Positions 8,794-19,700 of a stretch of DNA of 34,977 bases are shown here, piece after piece; position 1 is the stretch's first letter, and each line of letters begins with the position of its first letter. The notes below the pieces were generated by a model that worked only from the letters and a program-made list of their open reading frames with translations, was not told the origin of the DNA and did not search any database. The stretch spans positions 1 to 34,977 of IMG/VR virus record IMGVR_UViG_3300008963_000013. One strand, written 5' to 3'. The DNA comes from a virus. The translations under genes and the position numbers were made by a program.

Positions 8794-9671
8794 TGGCAGG
8801 TTTAGATAGCACAGCAGAACAATATTATTCATCAAGCGACAATTATGGTAATTATCAATACATATCTTTAGATAAAGTTATTGACACATTCAATTTAAGG
8901 TACGTAGGCGATGATAAATTAATTAATAATGTAAGGCGTTATGATATTATAGGTCATGCTAAAAAAGGACTACAAGAGCTAAATTACGATGCATTAAAAG
9001 AGATTAAAAAACTAGAGTTAGAAGTAGGAGATGATTTAAGGTTTACTTTGCCACAAGATTACGTTAACTATGTTAGAATATCTACGGTAGACAGCAAAGG
9101 TAATTTTAGACCTATGATTGAATCTACAAGAACAGGAATTGTTAAAGCTTACTTACAAGACAATGAGTACAAAATATTATTTGATGAAGACGGAAATGCA
9201 TTAGAAGGTTCATCTATTACAGAAGATAACTCACAAAACATAAGCGTACAAGATGCTAATTACAGAGCACGTGGCTACGAAGAAGATAATATGAATAGGC
9301 GTAGAAACCAATACAACATAGACACTTCCTTAGCTAACGTAAATGGTACGTTTGTTATATCTAAGCAAGATGGTTACATTAGGTTTAGTTCAGATTTACC
9401 TAGTAGAGTAGTTGTTTTAGAATATGTAAGCGATGGTTTAGAGAGTGCAGATGTTTCTGAAATGAAGATACATAAATTAGCTGAAATAGCTTTATATATG
9501 TACATAAGACATCAATTATTAGCTAATAAAATAAATATACCAGAATATATTGTTCGTAGAGCAGAAAAAGACTACAATAGAGAATATCAAAAAGCCAAGC
9601 TAAGGTTGTCTAATTACAAATTACATCAATTAGTGCAACGAATGAAAGGTAGAAATAATTGGATAAAATAA
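8793..9671 (+). CDS. Head-tail connector / ring protein 2-like
   Basis: The 292-residue product starts in the stop codon of the preceding ring gene. The segment YISLDKVIDTFNLRYVGDDKLINNVRRYDIIGHAKKG, followed by a helix ELNYDALKEIKKLELEVGDDLRFTLPQDYVNYVRIS, recalls the second connector/ring proteins of crAss-like and similar phages of Bacteroidota. A short acidic and polar middle part (about 145-170) is probably a loop, and the C-terminal 60 residues form basic helices. It would form part of the collar between portal and tail muzzle. It ends 3 bases before the next gene. The assignment is by pattern and gene order only. Confidence 0.62.
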   Translation: MAGLDSTAEQYYSSSDNYGNYQYISLDKVIDTFNLRYVGDDKLINNVRRYDIIGHAKKGLQELNYDALKEIKKLELEVGDDLRFTLPQDYVNYVRISTVDSKGNFRPMIESTRTGIVKAYLQDNEYKILFDEDGNALEGSSITEDNSQNISVQDANYRARGYEEDNMNRRRNQYNIDTSLANVNGTFVISKQDGYIRFSSDLPSRVVVLEYVSDGLESADVSEMKIHKLAEIALYMYIRHQLLANKINIPEYIVRRAEKDYNREYQKAKLRLSNYKLHQLVQRMKGRNNWIK

Positions 9672-9674
9672 CCT

Positions 9675-12600
9675 ATGACTAAGATAACAAACAATTTTAT
9701 ATTAGGAAATATTAATAGAGATGCGGATGAGCGTTTAATACCTAATGGCTCTGTACGTAAGCTAGAAAATGCAATAATAGTTTCGTCAGAAGGAGATGAT
9801 AAAGGTTCTATTGAAAATCCATTAGCAAATAAATTGCTTTCAGATTTAAGTTTAGTAAAGTCTAAGAATCCATTAGACATTGTAGATAATTCTAATTTAT
9901 CTGTAACTAATCCTGTTGTGTTAAAAGCAGTAGCAAATCAAGCTAAAAACAAAATATACTACTTTATAAAATCTAATGAGTACGACTTAATTTTAGAGTA
10001 CAATGTAGATACAGAAAAAACAGAAATCGTTTTACAAACAACACAAGGAAGCGGTTTGCTTAACTTTGATAAACCTATTCTTAATGCAGATATAATTATA
10101 AAATCATCTGTTTCAGAAGATAAAAACTACTTTAATGAGTCAGATGCAGGAAGCGTAGTAAGTGTTAATTTACCACAAGAGTCAATAGTTGCAGAAAATG
10201 CACAAGTTCAATTTGCGGTAGGACAATCTTTAACAGAAGGTGCTACAATAAGATTGTTTTTTAAGTTAGAAGATTTTAATAACAACGAATACTTTAGAGA
10301 ATTTAAGCATACATTTAAAAGCACATCAGAAATATCGGCAAAAGAGCGATTTGAGAGCGCATTAAATGCGTTTTTATTATCAGACAACGATTTACTAGAA
10401 ATAGAACCGAACACAGGAAAACTAATAGTCTTTGGTGGCAACTCTATATTTCAAGAGAGTTTAAATACAGTTAATGTAGAATTTCCTGTTATTAGATACT
10501 CTACTGCATCAGGATTTCAATACAATGGGTTTAAAGTTGTTTCGTGTGCTTTTAGTTATAAGCTAAATAACGAAGATGATTCAGACTTAATAGCATTTAG
10601 TGGAGATGATAACCCACCTAGAATAATTAATGTAGAGAGATGCAAGAATTACTTGTTAGACGAAATATTATCTACGGATTTAAACTTAATTAAACGACCA
10701 CCAATTAAAGCACCTATAATAGAGCCTTATATATCAGACGATGCAGACAATGAATTAGAAGATAAATTTATATCTTTTGCTTATAGGTTTGTTTATAAAG
10801 ATGGTTATTTTTCAGCTAAATCATCATCTAGTGAATATGCTTTTTTACCTACTGAATTTAATGTAGATTTTGACACCTACGAAAACTTAGGTATGTCTAA
10901 CGTATATAATGCAGTAGTTATTAATTACGAAACAGGAGATGAAAATGTAGAAGCAGTTGAGTTATTGTTTAGAGAGTCTAATTCTCAAAATTGGAAAATA
11001 ATTGAAACAATAAATAAAGACGAAAATAATCTTTCTAATAATTCTACAGAATCTTTTAACTTCACAAACAACAAAATATACCGAGTATTACCAAACAGAG
11101 AATACAATCGTGTATTTGATAACGTACCTTTGAAAAGTGTAGCACAATGTTACGCTAATAATAAATTGTTTTTTGGTAATTATAATGAGCAAAGAAATTT
11201 AGTAGATGCTAACGGAGATAAATGTAAGATAGATTTTAGTGTAGATGTAGAATCAATACCTATAAGTGATGTGGTTATACCTACAAGCGGTGGAACGTCT
11301 TTAGCACCTAGAGAAATTGTTTTTGACTTATCTAATGTAGACTTTCAAGAAAATAATACTTTAGTAATAGATTTTTCATTTTTTGATGATTCTTACAATA
11401 TTAGTTATCAGTCAAGTTTAGTGTACGTTTTACCTGACACAATAAATAGTGCTTCTGACTTAGTTCAAGATTCTGGTTTTCAATCCGCCTTGCAATCGTT
11501 TAAAAATAAAATGGCACTTGAAGTTGATAGACCGCCTAATACATCTGGTTTCAGTCAAAACTTTGGTGCAGGCTCATTTTCACTTACATTGCAATCTCCT
11601 ACAGAAATAGGAATAGAATATCCTAGAATATTTTATAGCGATTCAGGAAATACCACAACTATTGTATCTACCTTAAAAAACTCTAACACTTCTGCATCTG
11701 CGTCATCATCAACAGGCAGTTCGTCTATGAAATCTAATCGTACTTATGAAGTAGTGCAATTATACTTAGACGAAGAAGGAAGAAGGACAACAGGTTTAGA
11801 TTCTTTAAACAATACTACATTTGTAGACATTAGCAAATCAGCAAGCAAAAACGTAATTAAGGTTACAATACCTAGTACACAAAAACCACCTGCTTGGGCT
11901 AAATATTACAAGTTTGCTATAAAGAAAACTAGAGATTGGGAAACCTTATACTCAAACATATTTTATGTTGATGGAAACTATCGTTGGATAAAGCTAGAAG
12001 GTAGTGATGTTAATAAAGTTAATGTAGGAGATGATGTAGTGTTTAAACGAGATGCAGATGATAGATTAGAGTCTGTAATTAAGGTTAAGATTTTAGATAA
12101 ACAAACCTTTGGAGAAAACTTTTTAGATGCTAATGTAGATGAAAATGGAGATGAAATTATAGAAGAGCGTGGTACTTATATAAAAATAAAGCCACGTGGT
12201 TTATTCTTTGATTATGCAGACGATGAGTTTGTTTCTTATTCGGCTATAAACAGAACAGAACAAGGATTTCCGTCTTTAGTTATTGACTTAGAAAATCCAT
12301 CTATTTTTGCAAACCTAGACGCATCTGGTAATTTTGTTAGCCATAAAGAAATAAAATCAGGAACAGTATTTGATTTTAAGGAAATTAGAAATAGACGTGG
12401 AGATACCTTAATAGATATATTTTCTAAAAGATTTGTAGCTAATCAAGATTATAACAATGTAAGAGATTTTATGAATCAAGCTGTACCTAAGCCTGAAAAC
12501 TTTATAACATCAGCAGATGTAGCAACAAACGGAACATTACCTTTAGGTGGTTTTCAATCAGAAGCAGACCCTAATGATATATTTTACTTTTGGGTAGAGC

Positions 12601-14300
12601 GTGGTAAGTTTACAACAGGTTCAACTAATTTGTTACGAGACCAAAATGGAGTACCATTAAATATACTTGGTTTTGGGTTTGAGTTAGATAATACAGAGCC
12701 TTATAGATTGATTATTCGTGGTACTAAAGCAGGTAGTTCAACAAAAAGAAGTAAGCTTAATATAGAATTTGTTTTAAGGTCTGTAGATGGCTTAATAGCC
12801 TTTGAGAAAGACGAAAAAGTAAGCGATGAAGAAATATTTTACGAAACTCCTGAAACTTACGATATAATAAACAACGAACACGAACAACAAGTACACAACT
12901 TAAACAAAGCCTTTAATTGTTTTTCACAAGGCAATGGAGTTGAGAGCGTTAGCTACAAAGACCAATTTAATGAAAACAAGTTGGTAATAGACTTTAGTCC
13001 TACAAGTGTTTCGCAAACAGAGTATAGAAAACTAAACAGATTTGCAGATATAACATTTTGTAGTTCTGATTTCAATGATAACTCTGGTATAAATGGCTTA
13101 AATGAATTTAACCTATCTACTGCTAACTTTAAAGACGACATAGAGAAGTCTTACGGAAGCATACAAAAACTATTCTCACGAGATACAAATATTATAGTAG
13201 GACAGGAAGATAAAATGTCTTATGTGCTAGTAGGTAAAACACAAATATTTAATGCAGACGGTACTACAAATGTATCTACAACAGAAAATGTTTTAGGACA
13301 ACAAGTGCCTTATGCAGGAGAGTATGGCATAAGTAAAGACCCTAGAAGTTTTGCATCTAATAAAAACTACATTTATTTCTCAGATAAGAAACGTGGTGTT
13401 GTTTGTAGGTTAGGCAGTAATGGTATATTTGAAATAAGTTCAGACGGTTTTACGTCATTCTTTAGAAACCTGTTTGCGGAAAACACAATAGATGAAATAA
13501 TAGGTTGTTACGATGAGTTTAATGATATTTATTTTATCAACGTAAAATATAATAATGACTACATAACTGTTGGCTATAAAAACAGCGTTAATCAACAAGG
13601 TGGTGGTTGGGTTACAGAGCAATTTTTTAACCCAGAAGAAATGATTACTTACGATGGTAATTTTGTGAGTTTTGATAATGGTAATTTATACTTACATAAC
13701 GACAGAGAATCTGGTATATATAATAGGTTTTACGGACAAGATGTAACAAGTAAAGTTAAGTTTATATTCAGCCAAGAGCCATACCAACGTAAGGTTTATA
13801 AAACATTAGAAACAGACGGTACAGATGCGTGGAAAGCTACCTTAGAAACTAACTTACAAAAAGGTTTAATTAACCTAAGTGATTTTAGGTATCAAGAAGG
13901 AGTGTATAGAAACTACATTAGAACAAATAACGAAACAATAGATTATAGCACATTATCGGTACAAGGCATAGGCAATATAGAATCTTTTGGTAATAATAAC
14001 GTATTGTTTTTTAATCAAATACCTGATGATGTTTCTGTAGGAGATTTATTGTTAAATGAAAACGGAGATAGCACAACAATATTAAATATAATTAACACAC
14101 CTACTACAAAATTAATAACCGTAACAGATGATGATTCGTTTACAGTAGGAGAATATGTGTTTAGTGCTAAGAATCAAAACGCAGATGGAAGTGGTATCTT
14201 AGGGTATTATATGGGAGTAGAATTAGAATTATCAACAAACGAAAAAACAGAATTATTTTCAGTATCTAGTGAAGTGTTTATGAGTAATACTAAAACTTAA
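9675..14300 (+). CDS. Large tail 'muzzle'/stabilization protein
   Basis: This 1541-residue beta-rich protein matches the muzzle (earlier 'tail stabilization') protein of crAss-like phages in place and in its ends. The N-terminus has NNFILGNINRDADERLIPNGSVRKLENAIIVSSEG, where the DADERLIPNG pattern is the family hallmark, and the C-terminus ends with GVELELSTNEKTELFSVSSEVF. The protein forms the outer nozzle of the short tail and holds back the packaged DNA. A Ser/Thr-rich linker (about residues 670-690, SASASSSTGSSS) suggests separate domains. Its stop codon abuts the stop of the convergent gene 14301-14522 within the palindrome TTAATTAA. Confidence 0.72.
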   Translation: MTKITNNFILGNINRDADERLIPNGSVRKLENAIIVSSEGDDKGSIENPLANKLLSDLSLVKSKNPLDIVDNSNLSVTNPVVLKAVANQAKNKIYYFIKSNEYDLILEYNVDTEKTEIVLQTTQGSGLLNFDKPILNADIIIKSSVSEDKNYFNESDAGSVVSVNLPQESIVAENAQVQFAVGQSLTEGATIRLFFKLEDFNNNEYFREFKHTFKSTSEISAKERFESALNAFLLSDNDLLEIEPNTGKLIVFGGNSIFQESLNTVNVEFPVIRYSTASGFQYNGFKVVSCAFSYKLNNEDDSDLIAFSGDDNPPRIINVERCKNYLLDEILSTDLNLIKRPPIKAPIIEPYISDDADNELEDKFISFAYRFVYKDGYFSAKSSSSEYAFLPTEFNVDFDTYENLGMSNVYNAVVINYETGDENVEAVELLFRESNSQNWKIIETINKDENNLSNNSTESFNFTNNKIYRVLPNREYNRVFDNVPLKSVAQCYANNKLFFGNYNEQRNLVDANGDKCKIDFSVDVESIPISDVVIPTSGGTSLAPREIVFDLSNVDFQENNTLVIDFSFFDDSYNISYQSSLVYVLPDTINSASDLVQDSGFQSALQSFKNKMALEVDRPPNTSGFSQNFGAGSFSLTLQSPTEIGIEYPRIFYSDSGNTTTIVSTLKNSNTSASASSSTGSSSMKSNRTYEVVQLYLDEEGRRTTGLDSLNNTTFVDISKSASKNVIKVTIPSTQKPPAWAKYYKFAIKKTRDWETLYSNIFYVDGNYRWIKLEGSDVNKVNVGDDVVFKRDADDRLESVIKVKILDKQTFGENFLDANVDENGDEIIEERGTYIKIKPRGLFFDYADDEFVSYSAINRTEQGFPSLVIDLENPSIFANLDASGNFVSHKEIKSGTVFDFKEIRNRRGDTLIDIFSKRFVANQDYNNVRDFMNQAVPKPENFITSADVATNGTLPLGGFQSEADPNDIFYFWVERGKFTTGSTNLLRDQNGVPLNILGFGFELDNTEPYRLIIRGTKAGSSTKRSKLNIEFVLRSVDGLIAFEKDEKVSDEEIFYETPETYDIINNEHEQQVHNLNKAFNCFSQGNGVESVSYKDQFNENKLVIDFSPTSVSQTEYRKLNRFADITFCSSDFNDNSGINGLNEFNLSTANFKDDIEKSYGSIQKLFSRDTNIIVGQEDKMSYVLVGKTQIFNADGTTNVSTTENVLGQQVPYAGEYGISKDPRSFASNKNYIYFSDKKRGVVCRLGSNGIFEISSDGFTSFFRNLFAENTIDEIIGCYDEFNDIYFINVKYNNDYITVGYKNSVNQQGGGWVTEQFFNPEEMITYDGNFVSFDNGNLYLHNDRESGIYNRFYGQDVTSKVKFIFSQEPYQRKVYKTLETDGTDAWKATLETNLQKGLINLSDFRYQEGVYRNYIRTNNETIDYSTLSVQGIGNIESFGNNNVLFFNQIPDDVSVGDLLLNENGDSTTILNIINTPTTKLITVTDDDSFTVGEYVFSAKNQNADGSGILGYYMGVELELSTNEKTELFSVSSEVFMSNTKT

Positions 14301-14522
14301 TTAATGTAGTTTTTCAATTTTTGTTGTATAATGAACAACTAAACCACCCCTTTGAAACGAATTTGTATTATATGTTTTATTACAATTTATAGAAATAGGT
14401 GGGTATTCGCAACACTCTTTTAATTCTTTTTCTATTTTGTTTTTCATTTTTTCGCTAACTACAATAAGAATACTTTCTTCTCCGTCAAAGGCTTTTGCTA
14501 TTTTGTCAACTGTTTCTAACAT
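14301..14522 (-). CDS. Small unknown protein, opposite-strand insertion in late module
   Basis: The 73-residue product is not recognised. Residues 1-38 are mixed charged helix (KIAKAFDGEESILIVVSEKMKNKIEKEL), followed by CCEYPP and a Thr/Asn-rich tail. The gene runs against the structural operon, fills the space between the muzzle stop and the next promoter, and has a -7 box 28 bases upstream. That makes it a real transcription unit, of the kind called a moron in other phages. Readthrough of the muzzle transcript would be antisense to it. The function is unknown. Confidence 0.6.
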   Translation of the reverse strand: MLETVDKIAKAFDGEESILIVVSEKMKNKIEKELKECCEYPPISINCNKTYNTNSFQRGGLVVHYTTKIEKLH

Positions 14523-14549
14523 TTTTAATTTATTTTATTTTTAATATTT

Positions 14550-14576
14550 CAAATATACATAAACTAATATCACAAA
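14550..14576 (-). promoter_or_regulatory. Leftward promoter for the 73-residue gene
   Basis: Read leftward, TATATTTG (14557-14550) fits TAnnTTTG and is preceded by TTTG (14576-14573) about 15 bases upstream. The ATG is at 14522. It is divergent from the rightward promoter at 14601. Confidence 0.5.
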
Positions 14577-14600
14577 AAAATATTTAATATTGATTTTTTG

Positions 14601-14608
14601 TATCTTTG
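14601..14608 (+). promoter_or_regulatory. Rightward promoter for internal-protein genes
   Basis: TATCTTTG is a perfect -7 box, within TTTTGTATCTTTGTAT, identical to the sequence before the ring gene at 8065-8080. The gene start is 18 bases downstream. No clear -33 TTG was seen at the expected distance. Confidence 0.55.
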
Positions 14609-14625
14609 TATTAAATGTAACATAA

Positions 14626-15321
14626 ATGGCATTAGCAGCAATAACAGCAGGAATTGGAGCAGCAACAGGATTAGCACAAGCCGTAATGGGTGCAAAGCAA
14701 CGTAGCGAAGCTCGTAGTGCATTAGAAAACTATCAAAGGCAAAGACTATCAAACGTAGCAGATGAGTTGTCTGTGTACACTAAAGGAGCAGAATTACAAA
14801 GAGAAGAATCATCAAGGTTTTCGGCATCGGCAATAGATGCGTTACAACGTGGTGGCTCAAGAAGTTTAGTTGCAGGTTTAGGTAATGTGCAACAAAACAA
14901 TATTGGTATGAATAGACAAATAGGTGCAGACTTAGAAAGACAACAAGCACGTATAGACCAAATTAGAGCACAAGACTCACAAAGAATACAACGTATGACA
15001 GAAGCACGTGAGCAACAAGATATAAACGCATTATCTTCTCAATTTAATGCAGGCAATCAACAAATGATGCAAGGCATAGGTGGTATAGCACAAGCAGGTA
15101 TTAGTGGCTTACAAATGCAACAAGAGCAAAATAATATAGACGCTTATATGCAAGATATGTATGGAAATCAAAGACCACAAGAACAAAGTGTAAGTGCATT
15201 ACAAACACAAAACGCACCTATTATGCAACCAATGCAAGGGGAAATGATGCCACAACAAACACAACAACCTTTTAATTATCGTGGTTTAGGTTTTTCTCCA
15301 ATATTAATGGGTAATAATTAA
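14626..15321 (+). CDS. Internal virion / DNA-ejection-type protein (small)
   Basis: The 231-residue product begins with a small-residue hydrophobic segment (ALAAITAGIGAATGLAQAVMGAKQ, residues 2-25), then a long polar helix rich in Q, R, E and A, a segment SAIDALQRGGSRSLVAGLGNVQ (about 68-89), and a Gln/Met-rich C-terminus. This is the composition of T7 gp14-like internal core proteins and of the comparable small protein after the tail genes in many Bacteroidota podoviruses. It is first in a three-gene unit with its own promoter, and its neighbours look like further internal proteins. Probable role: packaged in the head or tail and released into the host envelope on infection. Confidence 0.55.
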   Translation: MALAAITAGIGAATGLAQAVMGAKQRSEARSALENYQRQRLSNVADELSVYTKGAELQREESSRFSASAIDALQRGGSRSLVAGLGNVQQNNIGMNRQIGADLERQQARIDQIRAQDSQRIQRMTEAREQQDINALSSQFNAGNQQMMQGIGGIAQAGISGLQMQQEQNNIDAYMQDMYGNQRPQEQSVSALQTQNAPIMQPMQGEMMPQQTQQPFNYRGLGFSPILMGNN

Positions 15322-15327
15322 TTATAA

Positions 15328-16791
15328 ATGGCAATAGGTAGTAAAGGTTCATTCGCAACAACAAGTGCAGCAGGAATAGATGTTGCAGGCATGATGCGTT
15401 CAGCACAAAAAGAGCAATCTAGGTTAGCTAACCAAAAATTAGCTATGGATACTAAAGTTGAAGAAGAAAAGTCTAGTATATTTTCTTCAATGGAAACTCC
15501 TAGCTTTGACCCTACAGGAGAAGAAACTACAGATACGCTACTCCACAAAGGCGTAGGTATGATGAAAGATAAACTTTATGAATACCACAAGCAAATGGAG
15601 AATGGAGATTTAAGTATAAGGGAATTACGTGGCGTATCTGCATCATATAACAAAAAGCTATCTCAATTTAATGACGATGTGAAAATGGTACAACAATCTG
15701 CAAACAACTTCTTAAAAATAGTTGAGAATGGAGATTTAAGTACAGGGATGTCTAACAATTCTATATCTGTTTTAGATGGAGTAGTTCAAGGGAAAATTAA
15801 TGAAATAGAAATAGCAGGAGATGGTAGTATGGTTATAGGTGTAAATGGAGAGAAAATGACATTAGCACAATATAATCAAATAGCTAATAACCCACCTAGA
15901 AACTCTAAACTAGATGCTATTGTATCAGACTTAGGAGAAGATTTTGTAACTCGTATAGACAAAGCACCAGACCCAAGCAACTTTTTTAAAGATATTGAAA
16001 CTAGAGAATTAACCGATACTCATAAAAACGAAATTATGGATATAGCAATTTCTTTAGCTAACAATCCTAAATATCAAAACGACTTATGGGCTAAAACAAA
16101 ACAAGAACAAGATAAATATACTTTTAATGAAAATGAAGTAGCTGATTTAGAAAATGAAGTTTATAACAGAATATTAAAAGGCGTTAAGAATAGAGTTGAC
16201 ACTTATAGTAAAGAAACCTTAGACAGAAGCAACCAAAGACAAAGTGCAAAAGATGCTAAAGAAGAAGCTAAGGATAAGATACAAGTTACAGGAACAACTA
16301 ATGTAAGTACTTATGTTACTGATGAAGAGTTTAACTCTATATTAAAAGAAAACCCAAATTATTTTGAAGGCGTAACTAATAGAAAAGACTTGATGCTTAA
16401 CACAATAACTCAAGGAAAATACAAGACTCCTTATGCGCAGTTAGATGTTCCGTCTGGTATTGATAAAAAAGAAGGTGTTGATTTGTCTGATATGAATATT
16501 GATGCCTTTAACTACAACAATGAAACAGGAGAGTTATTTGTAGCAGGATATATTGAATTGCCTACAGGTACGGAATCAGAAAGACAAAGCTGGAATGAAG
16601 ATGTTCAAAAAGACGGTCAATCTGTAGCTGTAAAGAAATCAAAAGACAAGTCTTTACCTAGTATGGATGTTAAGAATAAAGTAACAGGTTTCTTAACAGG
16701 TGCAGCTAAAAACGACTTTATAGCTAGACTAGAAGCAGACGGAATACAAGTAAGACAAGAAGAAGCATTAACAACAACAGGTTTATACTAA
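15328..16791 (+). CDS. Putative internal virion protein, 487 residues
   Basis: The gene begins 6 bases after the preceding internal-protein gene and ends 4 bases before the 2142-residue gene. The product starts with a Gly/Ser/Ala-rich stretch (GSKGSFATTSAAGIDVAGMM), continues as charged helix, and holds two copies of ENGDLS (residues about 91 and 133) that are repeated at DNA level (15599 and 15724). The rest is polar, with no enzyme motif and no signal peptide. By place between a small and a giant internal protein it is probably a cargo/ejection protein, as in crAss-like phages. The function is not proven from sequence. Confidence 0.5.
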   Translation: MAIGSKGSFATTSAAGIDVAGMMRSAQKEQSRLANQKLAMDTKVEEEKSSIFSSMETPSFDPTGEETTDTLLHKGVGMMKDKLYEYHKQMENGDLSIRELRGVSASYNKKLSQFNDDVKMVQQSANNFLKIVENGDLSTGMSNNSISVLDGVVQGKINEIEIAGDGSMVIGVNGEKMTLAQYNQIANNPPRNSKLDAIVSDLGEDFVTRIDKAPDPSNFFKDIETRELTDTHKNEIMDIAISLANNPKYQNDLWAKTKQEQDKYTFNENEVADLENEVYNRILKGVKNRVDTYSKETLDRSNQRQSAKDAKEEAKDKIQVTGTTNVSTYVTDEEFNSILKENPNYFEGVTNRKDLMLNTITQGKYKTPYAQLDVPSGIDKKEGVDLSDMNIDAFNYNNETGELFVAGYIELPTGTESERQSWNEDVQKDGQSVAVKKSKDKSLPSMDVKNKVTGFLTGAAKNDFIARLEADGIQVRQEEALTTTGLY

Positions 16792-16795
16792 AAGA

Positions 16796-19700
16796 ATGAA
16801 CGATAAGTTAAAAAAATTACACGAAATTTTAGTTAAGCAAGGAATAGATAACAAATCTTATAAAGAGTTTGAGTCTAATTTTATTAACGACCCTGCCAAA
16901 CAAGAAAAACTTCATCAAATATTAGTAAAAAAAGGGATAGATAATAAAGACTTCAAATCGTTTCAAAGCAATTTCTTTACAACTAATGCTAAAAAAGAAC
17001 CTTTAAAAAAAAAAGAAGAATCTATACAAGGTGTGGAAATGGCTACTACGGAATTGGGTACGCAAACTCCACAACAAGACACTTCATTGGCTACATCTGC
17101 AAACCAAACATCTCAATCTTCGGGTATTGCAACAGTAACATTAGACCCAAGTAAAGACTCTGATTACGAAGCAAACAAAATACCATTAACTAGCCAAGCA
17201 GAAACTAACCTTAACGATTTAAGGAAAACCTACCAACTTACAAAACAAGATAAACTTTCTATAGATGCACAAATAGAAGAAGGTATGAAGTTGCCTAAAG
17301 AGTCTGATATAGAAGATTCTCTTTTATATAAAGCTACATCTGCATTAGAAACTGTTGGTAATGTTTTATCTGGTAAAAGCGTAATAGATTACTTTACAGA
17401 TGAAGAATCTAATACAGAAAAAATAAAAAACAAAACAAAAGAAGATTTTTTAAAAGAAGAAAAACAACAAGCTAAAGATTACTTAGAGCTTACAGGAGTT
17501 AAACCTGATGCCCCACAATACAGTCAAGACTTAGAAAAGATTGCTATAGAGATTAAAAAAGACAAAATGAGAACAGCTCTTATTGAATCTAAAATTACAG
17601 AGCAATTAGAAGAATTACCTAGCGAAGAGATAGAAGAAATGGCAGAAGTTATATCTTCTGATATTAACGAGCGAAAGCTACAAGGCAAAACCCCTAAAGC
17701 ATTAAATCAAAAATTAGATGCTATAGAGTCTAATATATTAGCTTTATCTAAAGAAGTAGGAGAAGAACCTACAAAAGAGCAAGCAGAAGAATATCAATCT
17801 TTACTAGAGTTACAAAGCAAAACTACTGCTGAAATATCTAAATATTATAGCTTAGAGCAAGAGTTAGATTTATATAGCAGAAAATATGATTTTTTATCTA
17901 AGGCTTTTGGCTCATTTGGTGCAAGTGCTATAAACATAGAATCATCAGGTATGGCTGCTATTGGCGGCTTCTTAAAATTTACAGAAGATTACCCTATAGA
18001 GTTAATATCTGAATTGATGTATATGAATGAAGATATTTCTGATGAGCAAAAACAGAAACTTAAAAACCTAAATTACAAATTACTTAGTGGTCGTAGTGGT
18101 TTAGAGTCAACTGCATTTATAGAAAACGCCCAAAAAGTACAAGATATAGAAAACAAAATTAGAAGCAAGATAGCTAAACCAAAAGCTATGTCTGAATCTA
18201 AAACATTTTTTGAAGGATTAGAAACTACTGTTATAGGTGCTGCTGATTCTGCTCCATTAATGATTACTTATGCTGCTACAGGTGGTACAGGCGGTGCTAT
18301 TTCTTACGCTATGTCAGGAGCAGGTAATGTACTTTTAGAAGAAATGGATGCAGTAGAGAGTAAACGTAAAGACTACTCCCCTACTATGATGCTAGGCAAT
18401 ATGCTTGCAGGTGCAGCAGTAGAGCAAATAAACTTTGTTGGAGATAAGTTTTTATTAAAAGGTGCAGGTAAAATAAGTGGCTTAAAAGGCTCTAAAAAAT
18501 ACTTTGAAACAGGTAAGCAAATAGTTAAAAATGTAGGTGCAGAATCTGGCGCAGAAGGCTTAGTTAAAACAGGAGATAATGTTAGACGCATTATGTTTGA
18601 TAACGAAGATATAAATATTTTCGATGGTGTTAAAGACCCTATGTTGGCAGGTGGCTCAATGGCTGCTATGTTTAGCTTAGCACCTATAGGTTTTAATTTA
18701 GGTAAACGCACTGTAAGAACATCTGCCGATTTTGTTAAAGAAAAAGCACAAGCACGTAAAGCTGCTAGAATAAGAAATAGATTAGCACAAGAAAATTTAA
18801 GCAAAGAAACTAAAGAGATTTTAGATGAGCAATTATTAGAAATACTAGATGAATATCAATCTACATCAGATAAACAAATAGCAGCTTTTGACAAACTAAC
18901 GGAAGATGAATTTAATGAGCTAAAAGAGTCTGAAACTAAGTTTAATGAGAACAAAAAGAAAGCTTATGCTATAAATCAAAATACAGAATTAACTAGAGAA
19001 GAAAAGAAAACAGCGTTAAATAAACTAAAAAACGAAACTAAAACATTATTAGACAGAAAAAATGCGTTGCTTGAAGAAGTTTATCAAAGAGAAGCAAGTC
19101 CAGAAAAAAGCATTGAAACAAAAAAAGACACTGAATTTACTGATGAAGAAATAGCGGAAATGGATATGGCTAAAGAAGATTTAGCTTTAGAAGATGCTGT
19201 TTTATCTGAATTAGATATAGAAGAGTACAATAGAGAAATGTACGAAATGGAGTCTAGAATGCAAGATGAAGAAAAGTCTTTTTTAAGTGGTGCGGAAGGA
19301 GAATTAGGAGATAAGTTTATTTTTTTGCATAATAATTTAGGCAGGGTTAGACCTAAAGATTTTGATGAATACGGAGACCCTAATTTAAGAAAAGACATGA
19401 AAGGCTTTAATATTAAGCACGCATCTAACAAAGCTAGACCTTTAGACACAACAGTAGAAGAGTTATCAGAAGAGTTTGGATTAGAAATAACAACTCAAGA
19501 TGTAATAGATTATATTGTAGATAGAGAGAAAAATCCAGATAAATATAAAAAACAAAAAGGATACAAGGTTGAAGACGCAAAAAAAATACCTGCTACTGCA
19601 CAAGACGCATTAGAAGTTTATAGAAACTTAAAAAACAATAAAGAATCAATAGATGCAGTAAATAACCTAAGAGGAAATGTATTAACAGACGGTCAAGCCG

